A DNA stretch of 7,522 bases from Candidatus Gastranaerophilales bacterium (GCA_905235825.1 CAJONH010000239.1:1-7522), one strand, 5' to 3'. Numbered from the stretch's first letter, positions 1-7,087 are shown. Translations and numbers: made by a program. The notes: generated by a model not told the origin, from the sequence alone.

Positions 1-2
1 AT

Positions 3-149
3 TACAAATACAACAGAACATCTTTTGTGTTTTTAACCTTTTCTATGTTAAAAAACAGCCTGATGTATGCGTTTAAAGACGATTTTAAACAGGACAGCAT
101 AACACAGCTTGGAGATTGGACATTGATAGTTTATGAAAAAGTCCGTTAA
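3..149 (+). CDS. C-terminal end of an unidentified protein (5' truncated)
   Basis: An open frame enters from the left edge and runs 48 codons to a TAA at 147-149. The visible tail ends in GDWTLIVYEKVR and contains a hydrophobic/aromatic patch (SFVFLTF) followed by a charged stretch (FKDDFKQD). It is long for chance in this AT-rich sequence, and its end fits tightly against recG: the TAA overlaps the recG stop by 4 bp (TTAA, 146-149) in a tail-to-tail arrangement. I do not recognise the family. The WTLIVYEK-like ending would suit a final beta strand of a globular enzyme, but that is only an impression. The start and most of the protein lie outside the window. Confidence 0.6.
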   Translation, partial: YKYNRTSFVFLTFSMLKNSLMYAFKDDFKQDSITQLGDWTLIVYEKVR

Positions 150-2557
150 TCGGTAATTCCGAGCTCTTGAACGGAGCTTAAAACAGATTGCAGATATAGT
201 TTTAATTCGTCAGAATATTCTTCTTTTTTATGAGTTTCTATATATTCTAGGGCTTCTGAGCGTGCCAATTCTAAAATATACAAATCTTTTGTTAAATCAG
301 CGAGATGAAGTTCCGCTATACCGCTTTGACGAACCCCCAGAACTTCTCCGGGGCCTCTTATTTCCAAATCTTTTTCGGCAATTACAAAACCGTCATTTGT
401 TTGAACAAGAACATTTAATCTGTGTATTGTTTCTTCATTTTTAGTTGACGAAATCAATATACAATAAGATTGCAGGCTGTTTCTTCCAACCCTTCCTCTT
501 AACTGATGAAGCTGTGAAAGACCAAATCTTTCGGCATTTTCAATAACAATAACCGTTGCATTCGGAACATCAACACCTACTTCAACAACAGTAGTACATA
601 CAAGGATATCATAAACTTTATTTTTAAAGTCTTTCATAACTTTATCTTTTTCATCGGGTTTCATTTTTCCGTGCAATAAACCGATTTTCAAATCGGAGAA
701 TATACCGTTTTGAAGATTTTCAGCCTCTTGTGATGCCGCTTTTGCCGATAAAGTTTCGGATTCTTCTATCAAAGGAAAAACAATATAAGCCTGATGACCT
801 TGTTGTACTTCTTCTCTTATTAATTCATGAGCTTTTTTTCTTTGTGATGCGGTTAATAGTGAAGTTTTTACGGGTTTTCGTCCTTTTGGAAGTTCATCGA
901 TTATAGTTAAATCCAAATCCCCGTGAACAGTTAAGGCAAGTGTTCTTGGTATTGGTGTTGCAGTCATTGTAAGCATTTGAGGTATTTTTGCCTTTGTTCT
1001 GAGCATATTACGCTGCTTAACACCAAACCTGTGCTGTTCATCTATTACAATTGCACCGAGATTTTTAAATTCTATATTATCCTGAATAAGAGAATGTGTT
1101 CCTATTGCAATATTAATTTGTCCGTTTCTTAAATCTCTTTCAAGTTTTTCTCTCTGTTTTTTTGAATTTGAGGAAGTAAAAAGTCCTATACTTATGCCTA
1201 AAGGAGTCAGCCAGTTTATAAAATTATTAAAATGCTGCTGTGCAAGTATTTCAGTCGGTGCCATAATAGCGGTTTGATAGCCGTTTTCGATTGCAGCCAA
1301 GAGCATTATACAAGCCACAACCGTTTTCCCGCTTCCTACATCACCTTGAAGAAGTCTTTGCATTGGTTTATCGGAATTTATATCGTTTAAAATTTCATTT
1401 ACTGCACGTTTTTGTGCATCCGTAAGTTTAAACGGAAGTCCTTTTATAAAAGTCATAACAAGTCCGTCATCTTTTATTTTCAGCTTGGCTGCTTCATAAT
1501 TTTTTCTTGTTAAATTCCTTATGGAAAGCATTTTCATCTGAAGTAAAAATAATTCTTCATAAACCAGCGTGTATCGTGCTTTTTCAAGCTGTGACTGATT
1601 ATCCGGAAAATGAATTACATTAAGAGCATCTTTACGCTCATACATATCATGTTTTTGCACAAGTTCATCGGGAACGATATTTTTTATAACGGGGCTGTAT
1701 TCCTCAAGTGCGTTATGTATAGCTTTTCGGAGTGCCTTTATATTCAGATTTTCGACTAACGGATATACGGGAACTATTCTGCCCAGATTAAGATTTTCGG
1801 TTGTAAGATTAGTTTCATCAATAATTTGATACTGCGGTTTATCAATTGTCATAGAATTATTGTAACTATCATATTTTGCACATCCCGATATTATAATATA
1901 TGCGTGAAGCGGGAATTGTGCTTTATATCTTTCTATTGTATATCTGTTTGCTTTTGCATAGAAAAAATTCAGCTCCATTGATGATGTTTCATCTCTTATT
2001 ACAACTTTTAGAACAGTCAAATTTCTTTTTGTGGTAAAATTTTTAATTGCCGTGATTTTTCCGTAAACTGTAACATTTTCTCCTTCTTTAAGGTCTTTTA
2101 TATAGCATCTTGCAGAATAATCAATATATTTCTTCGGGAAATAACTTATTAAATCAAAAACGGAAAATATTCCGAGCTTATTCAATAAATATCCAAACTT
2201 CGGCCCTACTCCTTTGAGCATAACAACATCAGCATCATAGACATTTTCTGTTTGTTTATCGTTTTTTTGATTTTTTTCAGGATTTAATTCACTTTTTAAT
2301 ACAGAAACAAATCGATTAATTATTTTCTTTCTCTGCATCATTGATTCTTGAGAATAATGTTCAAAGGCTTCCAATATCGGAGTCCATTTAGGATTTTTAC
2401 CCGAAAGTTTTGAAATTTCTCTGAGCTGTTTTACCATAAACCCTGAAAAATTACTTTCACGACCTGATAAATTTATATATTTATATTTTTCTTCGACCCG
2501 AATGGCCCGTTTTATATGTTCAATATCTATTTGGCTAAGGTATTCGGCACTTTTCAT
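146..2557 (-). CDS. recG: ATP-dependent DNA helicase RecG
   Basis: RecG is a monomeric superfamily 2 DNA translocase that remodels stalled replication forks and branch-migrates Holliday junctions. The 803 residues run as follows. An N-terminal extension spans about 1-108. A wedge/OB-fold domain follows at about 110-265, opening with the LKGVGPK helix-hairpin signature and FDLISYFPKKYID. The helicase core carries Walker A GDVGSGKT (405-412), the DEQH box (506-509), TAT motif III (532-534) and motif VI QLHQLRGRVGR (682-692). The RecG-typical TRG region (about 717-746, with EKDLEIRGPGEVLGVRQSG) and a helical tail complete it. All ATPase motifs are intact. At 803 residues it is longer than E. coli RecG (693) because of the N-terminal extension, which resembles that of cyanobacterial RecG. 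The ATG overlaps the upstream cyclase stop (ATGA), so translation is probably coupled. No strong Shine-Dalgarno sequence is visible. Confidence 0.97.
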   Translation of the reverse strand: MKSAEYLSQIDIEHIKRAIRVEEKYKYINLSGRESNFSGFMVKQLREISKLSGKNPKWTPILEAFEHYSQESMMQRKKIINRFVSVLKSELNPEKNQKNDKQTENVYDADVVMLKGVGPKFGYLLNKLGIFSVFDLISYFPKKYIDYSARCYIKDLKEGENVTVYGKITAIKNFTTKRNLTVLKVVIRDETSSMELNFFYAKANRYTIERYKAQFPLHAYIIISGCAKYDSYNNSMTIDKPQYQIIDETNLTTENLNLGRIVPVYPLVENLNIKALRKAIHNALEEYSPVIKNIVPDELVQKHDMYERKDALNVIHFPDNQSQLEKARYTLVYEELFLLQMKMLSIRNLTRKNYEAAKLKIKDDGLVMTFIKGLPFKLTDAQKRAVNEILNDINSDKPMQRLLQGDVGSGKTVVACIMLLAAIENGYQTAIMAPTEILAQQHFNNFINWLTPLGISIGLFTSSNSKKQREKLERDLRNGQINIAIGTHSLIQDNIEFKNLGAIVIDEQHRFGVKQRNMLRTKAKIPQMLTMTATPIPRTLALTVHGDLDLTIIDELPKGRKPVKTSLLTASQRKKAHELIREEVQQGHQAYIVFPLIEESETLSAKAASQEAENLQNGIFSDLKIGLLHGKMKPDEKDKVMKDFKNKVYDILVCTTVVEVGVDVPNATVIVIENAERFGLSQLHQLRGRVGRNSLQSYCILISSTKNEETIHRLNVLVQTNDGFVIAEKDLEIRGPGEVLGVRQSGIAELHLADLTKDLYILELARSEALEYIETHKKEEYSDELKLYLQSVLSSVQELGITD

Positions 2558-4527
2558 CTTTTTATCTTTAATCTTAAAACTTCATATATATCAATCGGCT
2601 TAGATTTGCCTTTTATATTTACACCGCTTAATTTAACAACATCAACTCTGTCTTTTACATGTTCATAAGTATATTCGGATATTAAAAATTGAGTTTTTAA
2701 TATCTGATTATAAGATTCAATTCTGCTTGCAAGATTAACATTATCACCGATTACGGTATATTCAAAACGTTCTTCGGTACCTATATTCCCGGCAAAAACC
2801 TCACCTGTATTAACTCCTATACCAATATTTATAACGGGCTTATTTTCTTTTATGAATTTTTCCCGTAAAAGACTCACCTTATCAATAATTTCAATACCGC
2901 AAAGAACAGCATTCAATGCGTGTTCATCGTTTTTAACGGGTTCACCGAACACTGCAAGAAGCCCGTCGCCTATATATTTATTAACAATACCGTGATATTT
3001 AGCTATTATAGGCTCAATTGTAGCAAAATACTCATTTAAAATTGAAGTAACCTCTTGCGGGGGAAGCTCCTCTGATATTTTTGTGAAATTTCTTATATCA
3101 ACAAAGAATATAGTAACAACTGTTCTTGTTCCACCGAGTTTTAATTTATCCAAATTTGAAATTACTTTGTTCATAACATCTTTGGATATATATTTTCCCA
3201 TAGCATGTTTTATCATCTCTGCTGTTTTATCAGTTGTTAAAACAGAATATAAGGATTTTAAAATTGTAGCGGAAAACATTGTTATAATGGGGGAAACAGG
3301 CGGAACATATATTCCCAGCATATATTCACACACATAATAGAATAAATATAATAAAGATAATATAGCCGTAAATATTAAATTTACTTTAAAAATTTTAAAC
3401 CCTCTTAAAATGAAAAAGCAAAAAATTGTTGTTATTATAGGAGTATAATCTTTATCATCAACAGTTTTAAATGAATTTGAAAGCATATTGTCTATCATTG
3501 TTGCATGAATATCAATATCGGAATGAGTATCAGAAACCGATGTATTGTGAATCTGCAGCAATTTTTTATCAGACGAGTTTAATCCTATAATAACAATTTT
3601 ATCCTTAAATTCATCAGGAGAAACAACAGGTATCTCTTTATTTTGTAATTTATCAAATGACTCAATTAAATCAACAGCTGAAAAAGTTTTGTGAGAATAA
3701 TATTCATCCGACAGCGGCTTCCAATTTATATGAGTAACAAAAGCAGAAGTTTTATTTCCCAAATTATCTTTTATTTGTTTATATTCTAATGGCATCTTTA
3801 ATGTTTTGCAATTATCGGCAGAACACAAAAATTTATCGTTTAAAACAAATTCATAAGTATTTTTATACATAGCATAAGCACTGAGTGCCAATGATGGATA
3901 AAATTTATCATTATACATTACGAAAGGCATATAAGCTCTTACATATTCGTCTTTATCTGTCGGAAGAACAGATGAAGCTAAAACTTTTACATTCAAAAGA
4001 AAATCTTTCGGCAATTTTACAATCCCGTTATATGACGAATAAAATTTTATACTTCTTTCATCTCTTATTTTAACATTGCTTTTTTCATCAAAAATATCAA
4101 TATAACCGGAAGGTATCACATCTCCTGAAATATTAGAATTAAGAGGAATGTATGAATTTATAATATTTTTACCGGAAGAAATATAATCATAGAATTTTTT
4201 GTCCGAATCAGGATTATAAGAATCAGGAAACACAACAAGATTTTTAAAAATAATAACTTTTGCACCTGCCTTATTTTCAAGATAATCAAATATTTTTACA
4301 AAATTATCCCGGCTCCATGGCCATGTCAGCCTGTCAACTGATTTATCATCTATAACAACCAGAACAACATTATCCTGTTGTGCCTTTTGGGGAAATTTAG
4401 TCAAAATTTTGATAAATGAATCATTTACTCTATCATCAAAGATATTACCGGCAATAGCATACAAAAATACTAATGTCAAAATAATAATAAAAACTATTAT
4501 AATATTTGCTAATTTAGACTTCTTCAT
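2554..4527 (-). CDS. CHASE2-domain class III adenylyl cyclase, membrane-bound
   Basis: This is predicted to make cAMP from ATP in response to an unknown extracytoplasmic signal. The 657 residues comprise an N-terminal membrane anchor (about 9-27), a CHASE2 sensor domain (about 30-355), a cluster of three membrane segments (about 361-377, 382-400 and 408-430), a short linker (HAMGKYIS) and a cyclase catalytic domain (about 468-650). CHASE2 is recognised by the WPWSRDNF motif near 69 and the C-terminal KDKIVIIG and IDIHATMIDNML motifs. Every key catalytic residue is visible: metal-binding D477 (FFVDIRNFT) and D521 (YIGDGL), adenine-selecting K517 and T591, and transition-state residues N598 and R602 (GDNVNLASR). 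Thr at 591 instead of Asp marks class IIIb, the subtype that includes bicarbonate-responsive cyanobacterial CyaC. It is first in a two-gene operon with recG (TGA/ATG overlap). Guanylyl cyclase activity is unlikely given the Lys/Thr pair. The ligand is unknown. Confidence 0.93.
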   Translation of the reverse strand: MKKSKLANIIIVFIIILTLVFLYAIAGNIFDDRVNDSFIKILTKFPQKAQQDNVVLVVIDDKSVDRLTWPWSRDNFVKIFDYLENKAGAKVIIFKNLVVFPDSYNPDSDKKFYDYISSGKNIINSYIPLNSNISGDVIPSGYIDIFDEKSNVKIRDERSIKFYSSYNGIVKLPKDFLLNVKVLASSVLPTDKDEYVRAYMPFVMYNDKFYPSLALSAYAMYKNTYEFVLNDKFLCSADNCKTLKMPLEYKQIKDNLGNKTSAFVTHINWKPLSDEYYSHKTFSAVDLIESFDKLQNKEIPVVSPDEFKDKIVIIGLNSSDKKLLQIHNTSVSDTHSDIDIHATMIDNMLSNSFKTVDDKDYTPIITTIFCFFILRGFKIFKVNLIFTAILSLLYLFYYVCEYMLGIYVPPVSPIITMFSATILKSLYSVLTTDKTAEMIKHAMGKYISKDVMNKVISNLDKLKLGGTRTVVTIFFVDIRNFTKISEELPPQEVTSILNEYFATIEPIIAKYHGIVNKYIGDGLLAVFGEPVKNDEHALNAVLCGIEIIDKVSLLREKFIKENKPVINIGIGVNTGEVFAGNIGTEERFEYTVIGDNVNLASRIESYNQILKTQFLISEYTYEHVKDRVDVVKLSGVNIKGKSKPIDIYEVLRLKIKR

Positions 4528-4533
4528 AATTTA

Positions 4534-4561
4534 ATTTTATCAACTAAATTTTATTTGTAAA
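4534..4561 (-). promoter_or_regulatory. Candidate sigma-70-type promoter for the cyclase-recG operon
   Basis: Read on the minus strand, a TTTACA -35 (4556-4561) and a TAAAAT -10 (4534-4539) are separated by 16 bp, each matching consensus at five of six positions. The expected transcription start, about 7 bases past the -10, falls at or next to the cyclase ATG (4525-4527), leaving almost no 5' leader. No Shine-Dalgarno sequence precedes that ATG. The whole region is AT-rich, so chance matches are a concern. Confidence 0.45.
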
Positions 4562-4588
4562 AAATTTAATATTTTGACAAATAAATTA

Positions 4589-4597
4589 TGTTATAAT
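4589..4597 (+). promoter_or_regulatory. Extended -10 promoter for the PIG-L deacetylase gene
   Basis: TGTTATAAT is a perfect extended -10 (TG, one base, then TATAAT at 4592-4597). No good -35 exists at 16-18 bp; the TTGACA at 4574-4579 is only 12 bp away and too close to pair with it. The predicted start (about 4603-4605) lies within three bases of the ATG at 4606, so the transcript would be essentially leaderless, which agrees with the lack of a Shine-Dalgarno sequence. Confidence 0.55.
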
Positions 4598-4605
4598 TCC
4601 TTATT

Positions 4606-5325
4606 ATGAAAAAATTTATCATGAAACAACTATATAAAAGGATTTTAAACAGAATATACAATCCTTTTTTACAAACAAATATAAAACCTCAGGAATTGAA
4701 ATTTACAAATAAGGAGAAATGTCTTGTTATAGCACCTCATCCTGATGACGAGAGTATTGGCTGCGGCGGAATTATGAAACTTTTTCCAGATAATTTTGAT
4801 GTTATTTCACTTACCCACGGAAATAAAGATGATATAAGATATTCTGAAATGCATGAAGCTATGGATTTTGCGGGAATTAATAATTTGATAATGCTGAATT
4901 TGCCCGATAAAAATATAATTTCGGAGAAAAAAATTTTTAATCAAATTGACATTTCCAAATATGATTATATCTTTCTTCCGTATATTTTTGACCAGCATAA
5001 AGACCACAAAGCAGTAAGCATTCTGTTAAGTGAAAAACTAAAAGATAAAAAATTCAAAAGTAATTTGAAAATAGCTTATTATGAAGTTTGGTCAACAATA
5101 AATATGCCTCAATATTATGTAAATATAACAAAAGTTATAGAAGATAAAAAGAAAATGATTAATTTTCATAAATCGCAGGTTGCGACAAAAAATTATGCAG
5201 AAAAGATATTAGGATTAAATTCATACAGAGGGCTTTTGCGTAATCTCGGTGCCGTTGAAAGTTTTTCTATACTTAATGTTAAAGATTTTCAAAATATTGT
5301 ATCTAAAATAGCTTTTGATTTATAA
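4606..5325 (+). CDS. PIG-L/LmbE-family zinc-dependent deacetylase
   Basis: Members of this family hydrolyse N-acetyl groups, usually on GlcNAc-type sugars or sugar conjugates, using one zinc ion. The 239-residue protein shows the N-terminal signature APHPDDESIGCGG, with H45 and D48 as probable zinc ligands and D47 as probable general base. The second signature DQHKDHKAV supplies H134 as third ligand. The C-terminal SYRGLLRNLGAVESF also fits the family. Residues 1-32 are basic and lie ahead of the first beta strand (KCLVIAPHP). They show no clear signal peptide or membrane segment, so the protein is probably cytoplasmic. The substrate cannot be read from the sequence; the nearby ATP-grasp gene of polysaccharide type makes a surface-glycan role possible. 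A second in-frame ATG (4621) is an alternative start. The next gene begins 7 bp after the stop, suggesting cotranscription. Confidence 0.9.
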   Translation: MKKFIMKQLYKRILNRIYNPFLQTNIKPQELKFTNKEKCLVIAPHPDDESIGCGGIMKLFPDNFDVISLTHGNKDDIRYSEMHEAMDFAGINNLIMLNLPDKNIISEKKIFNQIDISKYDYIFLPYIFDQHKDHKAVSILLSEKLKDKKFKSNLKIAYYEVWSTINMPQYYVNITKVIEDKKKMINFHKSQVATKNYAEKILGLNSYRGLLRNLGAVESFSILNVKDFQNIVSKIAFDL

Positions 5326-5332
5326 TTCTTCT

Positions 5333-6349
5333 ATGAGAATTGGTAATGACTATAGTAGTATAAGCCCGTCATTTAGCGGATTTTGGAATAATAAAGCCGT
5401 ATTAAAAGGACTTGAAGCAGTTTCAGAGCATGGTACAAGTTTTATCGCTGCAACAACTTTTGTAATGGCATCAGGTGTTCGACCTCTTGCTATATCCGCA
5501 ACTCCAAATATCAAAGAAGAAAATAAAAAATATGCCGTTTCTAATTCTATAGCATCAGGTGCCGTAAAATTCGGAATAGGTATGGCTGTTGCACTTCCAA
5601 TTGAAAATGCAATAAAAAAAGCCGAAAAAAATCCTGAAAAATTTCTTTCAAAAAGAACTGTCAAATTTTTTAAAAAAGGAACTGATTCTCTTTCTAATTC
5701 AAGAAATTTTAAATTTGCAACTCAATTTATGAAACAGAGTATAGGTTTTATTACGGCAATTCCAAAATCAGTAATGACTGTTGCTTTAATTCCCGTATTA
5801 ACAAAAAAACTGTATTCAAAAAAAGAAAAAGAGCAAGAGCAAAATATAAAACCTCAAATGCAGATAAAATCATGCAATAAATTATATACACCGAGTTTTA
5901 AAGGCGGTTTAACGGATATAGCGGCAAAAGGAGCAGGTAAAATACTTGATAATAAAACAGTACAAAAAATGTCGGAAAAATTCAGCACTTACGATATCGA
6001 TATAGCACGAAATATGGCAGTAGCTACGGATTTATTGCTTACTGCATCTTTTGCAAACCAAACAATTAAAAACGAAGAAATAGAAAAAGAGCGAAAAAAA
6101 CCTCTGATTATGAATACTGTATATGGAACAGCAGCAAGTATTCTTGGCGGATGTGCAATTGATGAAGCAGTCAAAAAAAATACCGAAAATTTTATGGAAA
6201 AGTTTAAAACAATAAATAAAAATGACCCTAAACTGGCAAAATATGTTGAAGGAATAAACATAATTCGCCCGACTATGATTTTTGCAGGTATATATTACGG
6301 AATTTTTCCCGTTATCACAACATATCTTGCTGATAAAACAGATAAATAA
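5333..6349 (+). CDS. Membrane protein of unknown function made of two diverged domain copies
   Basis: I do not recognise a named family. From the ATG at 5333 it is 338 residues. Six hydrophobic stretches (about 35-55, 68-90, 135-156, 224-241, 260-276 and 310-333) suggest a 3+3 membrane layout. Each half opens with a related motif: SPSFSG (11-16) and TPSFKG (186-191). Further matching blocks are NIKEENKK (59-66) with EIEKERKK (249-256), AIKK...EKF (93-104) with AVKK...EKF (279-291), and IPVLTKKL (153-160) with FPVITTYL (325-332). A lysine/glutamate-rich linker (about 160-180) joins the halves. There is no cleavable signal peptide. An in-frame TTG at 5315 lies inside the upstream gene; I prefer the ATG because it leaves a 7-bp gap and puts the P-S-F-x-G motif near the N-terminus, as I recall for many uncharacterised Gastranaerophilales proteins. 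It is likely cotranscribed with the deacetylase. No Shine-Dalgarno sequence is evident. Confidence 0.75.
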   Translation: MRIGNDYSSISPSFSGFWNNKAVLKGLEAVSEHGTSFIAATTFVMASGVRPLAISATPNIKEENKKYAVSNSIASGAVKFGIGMAVALPIENAIKKAEKNPEKFLSKRTVKFFKKGTDSLSNSRNFKFATQFMKQSIGFITAIPKSVMTVALIPVLTKKLYSKKEKEQEQNIKPQMQIKSCNKLYTPSFKGGLTDIAAKGAGKILDNKTVQKMSEKFSTYDIDIARNMAVATDLLLTASFANQTIKNEEIEKERKKPLIMNTVYGTAASILGGCAIDEAVKKNTENFMEKFKTINKNDPKLAKYVEGINIIRPTMIFAGIYYGIFPVITTYLADKTDK

Positions 6350-6364
6350 TAATTATTGTTTCGA

Positions 6365-7009
6365 TTAAAACTTTCTTATCAGACCGACAATTTTACCAAT
6401 TATATAAATTTTATCCATATCTTTTTTTTCAATCATATCAACTTTATAGTATGATTTTTCATTGTCAGATTTTATAATTAATTCATTAATATTTCTAATA
6501 AGTCGTTTTATAAAAAATTGATTATTATAATAAAAAATATAAATTTCATTATCAGTTATTTGTTTTTCGGTTTTGTATTCAATAATTAACAAGTCTTTAA
6601 GTTTTATGTCAGGTTCCATACAATCGCTGTTTGCATTTAAAACAAAATACTCTGCCTGCGGCATATAATTATTGATACAATTTGGCGAAATAATTATATT
6701 TTGAGTTGATTTTGAAAGAATAAAAGTATTACTTTCAATTTTTCCCGATAGCTCACTATAATATTTTAGTTTTAAAATTTTATTTTTATTTCCATCTTTT
6801 TCGTTTTGTGAAAAATCATCACTTTCAATTAATACTATTTGAAAATAATTTTCCAATGCTAATATTTCATCATAAGCAAGTTCACTGTTATTTTTCAGCC
6901 TTTTATTAACATTTTGCCTTGTAACATTTAATGCGGAAGCTATATCAGTCTGGCTTACCTTGCAACCGATTTTTTTACTTATTACACTTTGTATTTCAAT
7001 AAAATTCAA
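6365..7009 (-). CDS. Helix-turn-helix repressor with an S24 (CI/LexA-like) domain, Ser-to-Cys variant
   Basis: This 214-residue protein has the build of phage CI/LexA-type repressors. An XRE-like helix-turn-helix (about 5-55, with SQTDIASALNVTRQNVNKRL) is followed by a polar linker (about 62-75) and a C-terminal S24 peptidase fold (about 105-212). In the S24 nucleophile motif the usual G-D-S-M-x-P reads S-D-C-M-E-P, so C130 sits where the catalytic Ser normally is. The Lys partner is present (K168 in FFIKRL). Whether it can cleave itself is therefore unclear; it may act as a plain dimerising repressor or use Cys as nucleophile. The start is TTG (7007-7009), chosen because AAGGGG lies 6 bases upstream and no in-frame ATG exists nearby. 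It faces the ATP-grasp gene across a 247-bp region and converges with the membrane-protein gene 15 bp away. It may be a prophage remnant or a domesticated regulator; no other phage genes are visible. Confidence 0.85.
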   Translation of the reverse strand: MNFIEIQSVISKKIGCKVSQTDIASALNVTRQNVNKRLKNNSELAYDEILALENYFQIVLIESDDFSQNEKDGNKNKILKLKYYSELSGKIESNTFILSKSTQNIIISPNCINNYMPQAEYFVLNANSDCMEPDIKLKDLLIIEYKTEKQITDNEIYIFYYNNQFFIKRLIRNINELIIKSDNEKSYYKVDMIEKKDMDKIYIIGKIVGLIRKF

Positions 7010-7015
7010 AATCAG

Positions 7016-7021
7016 CCCCTT
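7016..7021 (-). promoter_or_regulatory. Ribosome binding site that supports the repressor TTG start
   Basis: AAGGGG on the minus strand sits 6 bases before the TTG codon. It is one of only two convincing Shine-Dalgarno-like sequences in the window and is the reason for accepting a non-ATG start. Confidence 0.55.
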
Positions 7022-7058
7022 TTTATGAACTAATGTTAATGATATATAAAATTCATGG

Positions 7059-7087
7059 TTGACATATTTGTAAAATTTATGTAAACT
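7059..7087 (+). promoter_or_regulatory. Candidate sigma-70-type promoter toward the ATP-grasp gene
   Basis: A perfect TTGACA -35 (7059-7064) is followed after exactly 17 bp by TAAACT (7082-7087), four of six matches to the -10 consensus. Transcription would begin near 7094, giving a leader of about 160 bases before the ATP-grasp ATG. TATAGT (7088-7093) is a better -10 by sequence, but its spacing to TTGACA is too long (23 bp). Confidence 0.5.
7067..7085. promoter_or_regulatory. Candidate operator: two TGTAAA repeats 11 bp apart
   Basis: TGTAAA occurs at 7069-7074 and 7080-7085, in the same orientation and one helical turn apart, between and over the -35 and -10 of the plus-strand promoter. 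On the minus strand the same sites read TTTACA, and the one at 7069-7074 could be a -35 for the repressor gene, with a weak TTTATA or TTATAT -10 18-19 bp on. A protein bound here would block both directions. Assignment to the adjacent repressor is inference from position. Confidence 0.35.

Noticed and set aside
262..444. Open frame of about 60 codons on the plus strand
   Set aside because: It lies wholly opposite the conserved helicase region of recG and has no recognisable protein features.
3083..3337. Open frame of 84 codons on the plus strand
   Set aside because: It is opposite the membrane and catalytic part of the cyclase gene, whose protein motifs are unambiguous.
4574..4597. TTGACA (4574-4579) plus TATAAT (4592-4597) as a classic promoter
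   Set aside because: The spacer is only 12 bp, too short for sigma-70; the TATAAT is better explained as an extended -10.
5315..5332. TTG at 5315 as start of the membrane-protein gene
   Set aside because: It has no Shine-Dalgarno sequence, overlaps the deacetylase gene, and adds six residues ahead of a good ATG at 5333.
5350..5664. Hydrophobic open frame of about 104 codons on the minus strand (and a similar one at 5989-6261)
   Set aside because: Both are antisense to the membrane-protein gene; their hydrophobicity follows from the complementary codons, and they have no start signals.
6348..6357. AATAATTATT palindrome between the convergent genes as a terminator
   Set aside because: It has no G or C pairs and no proper loop, so it could not form a stable hairpin; such palindromes are expected in AT-rich DNA.
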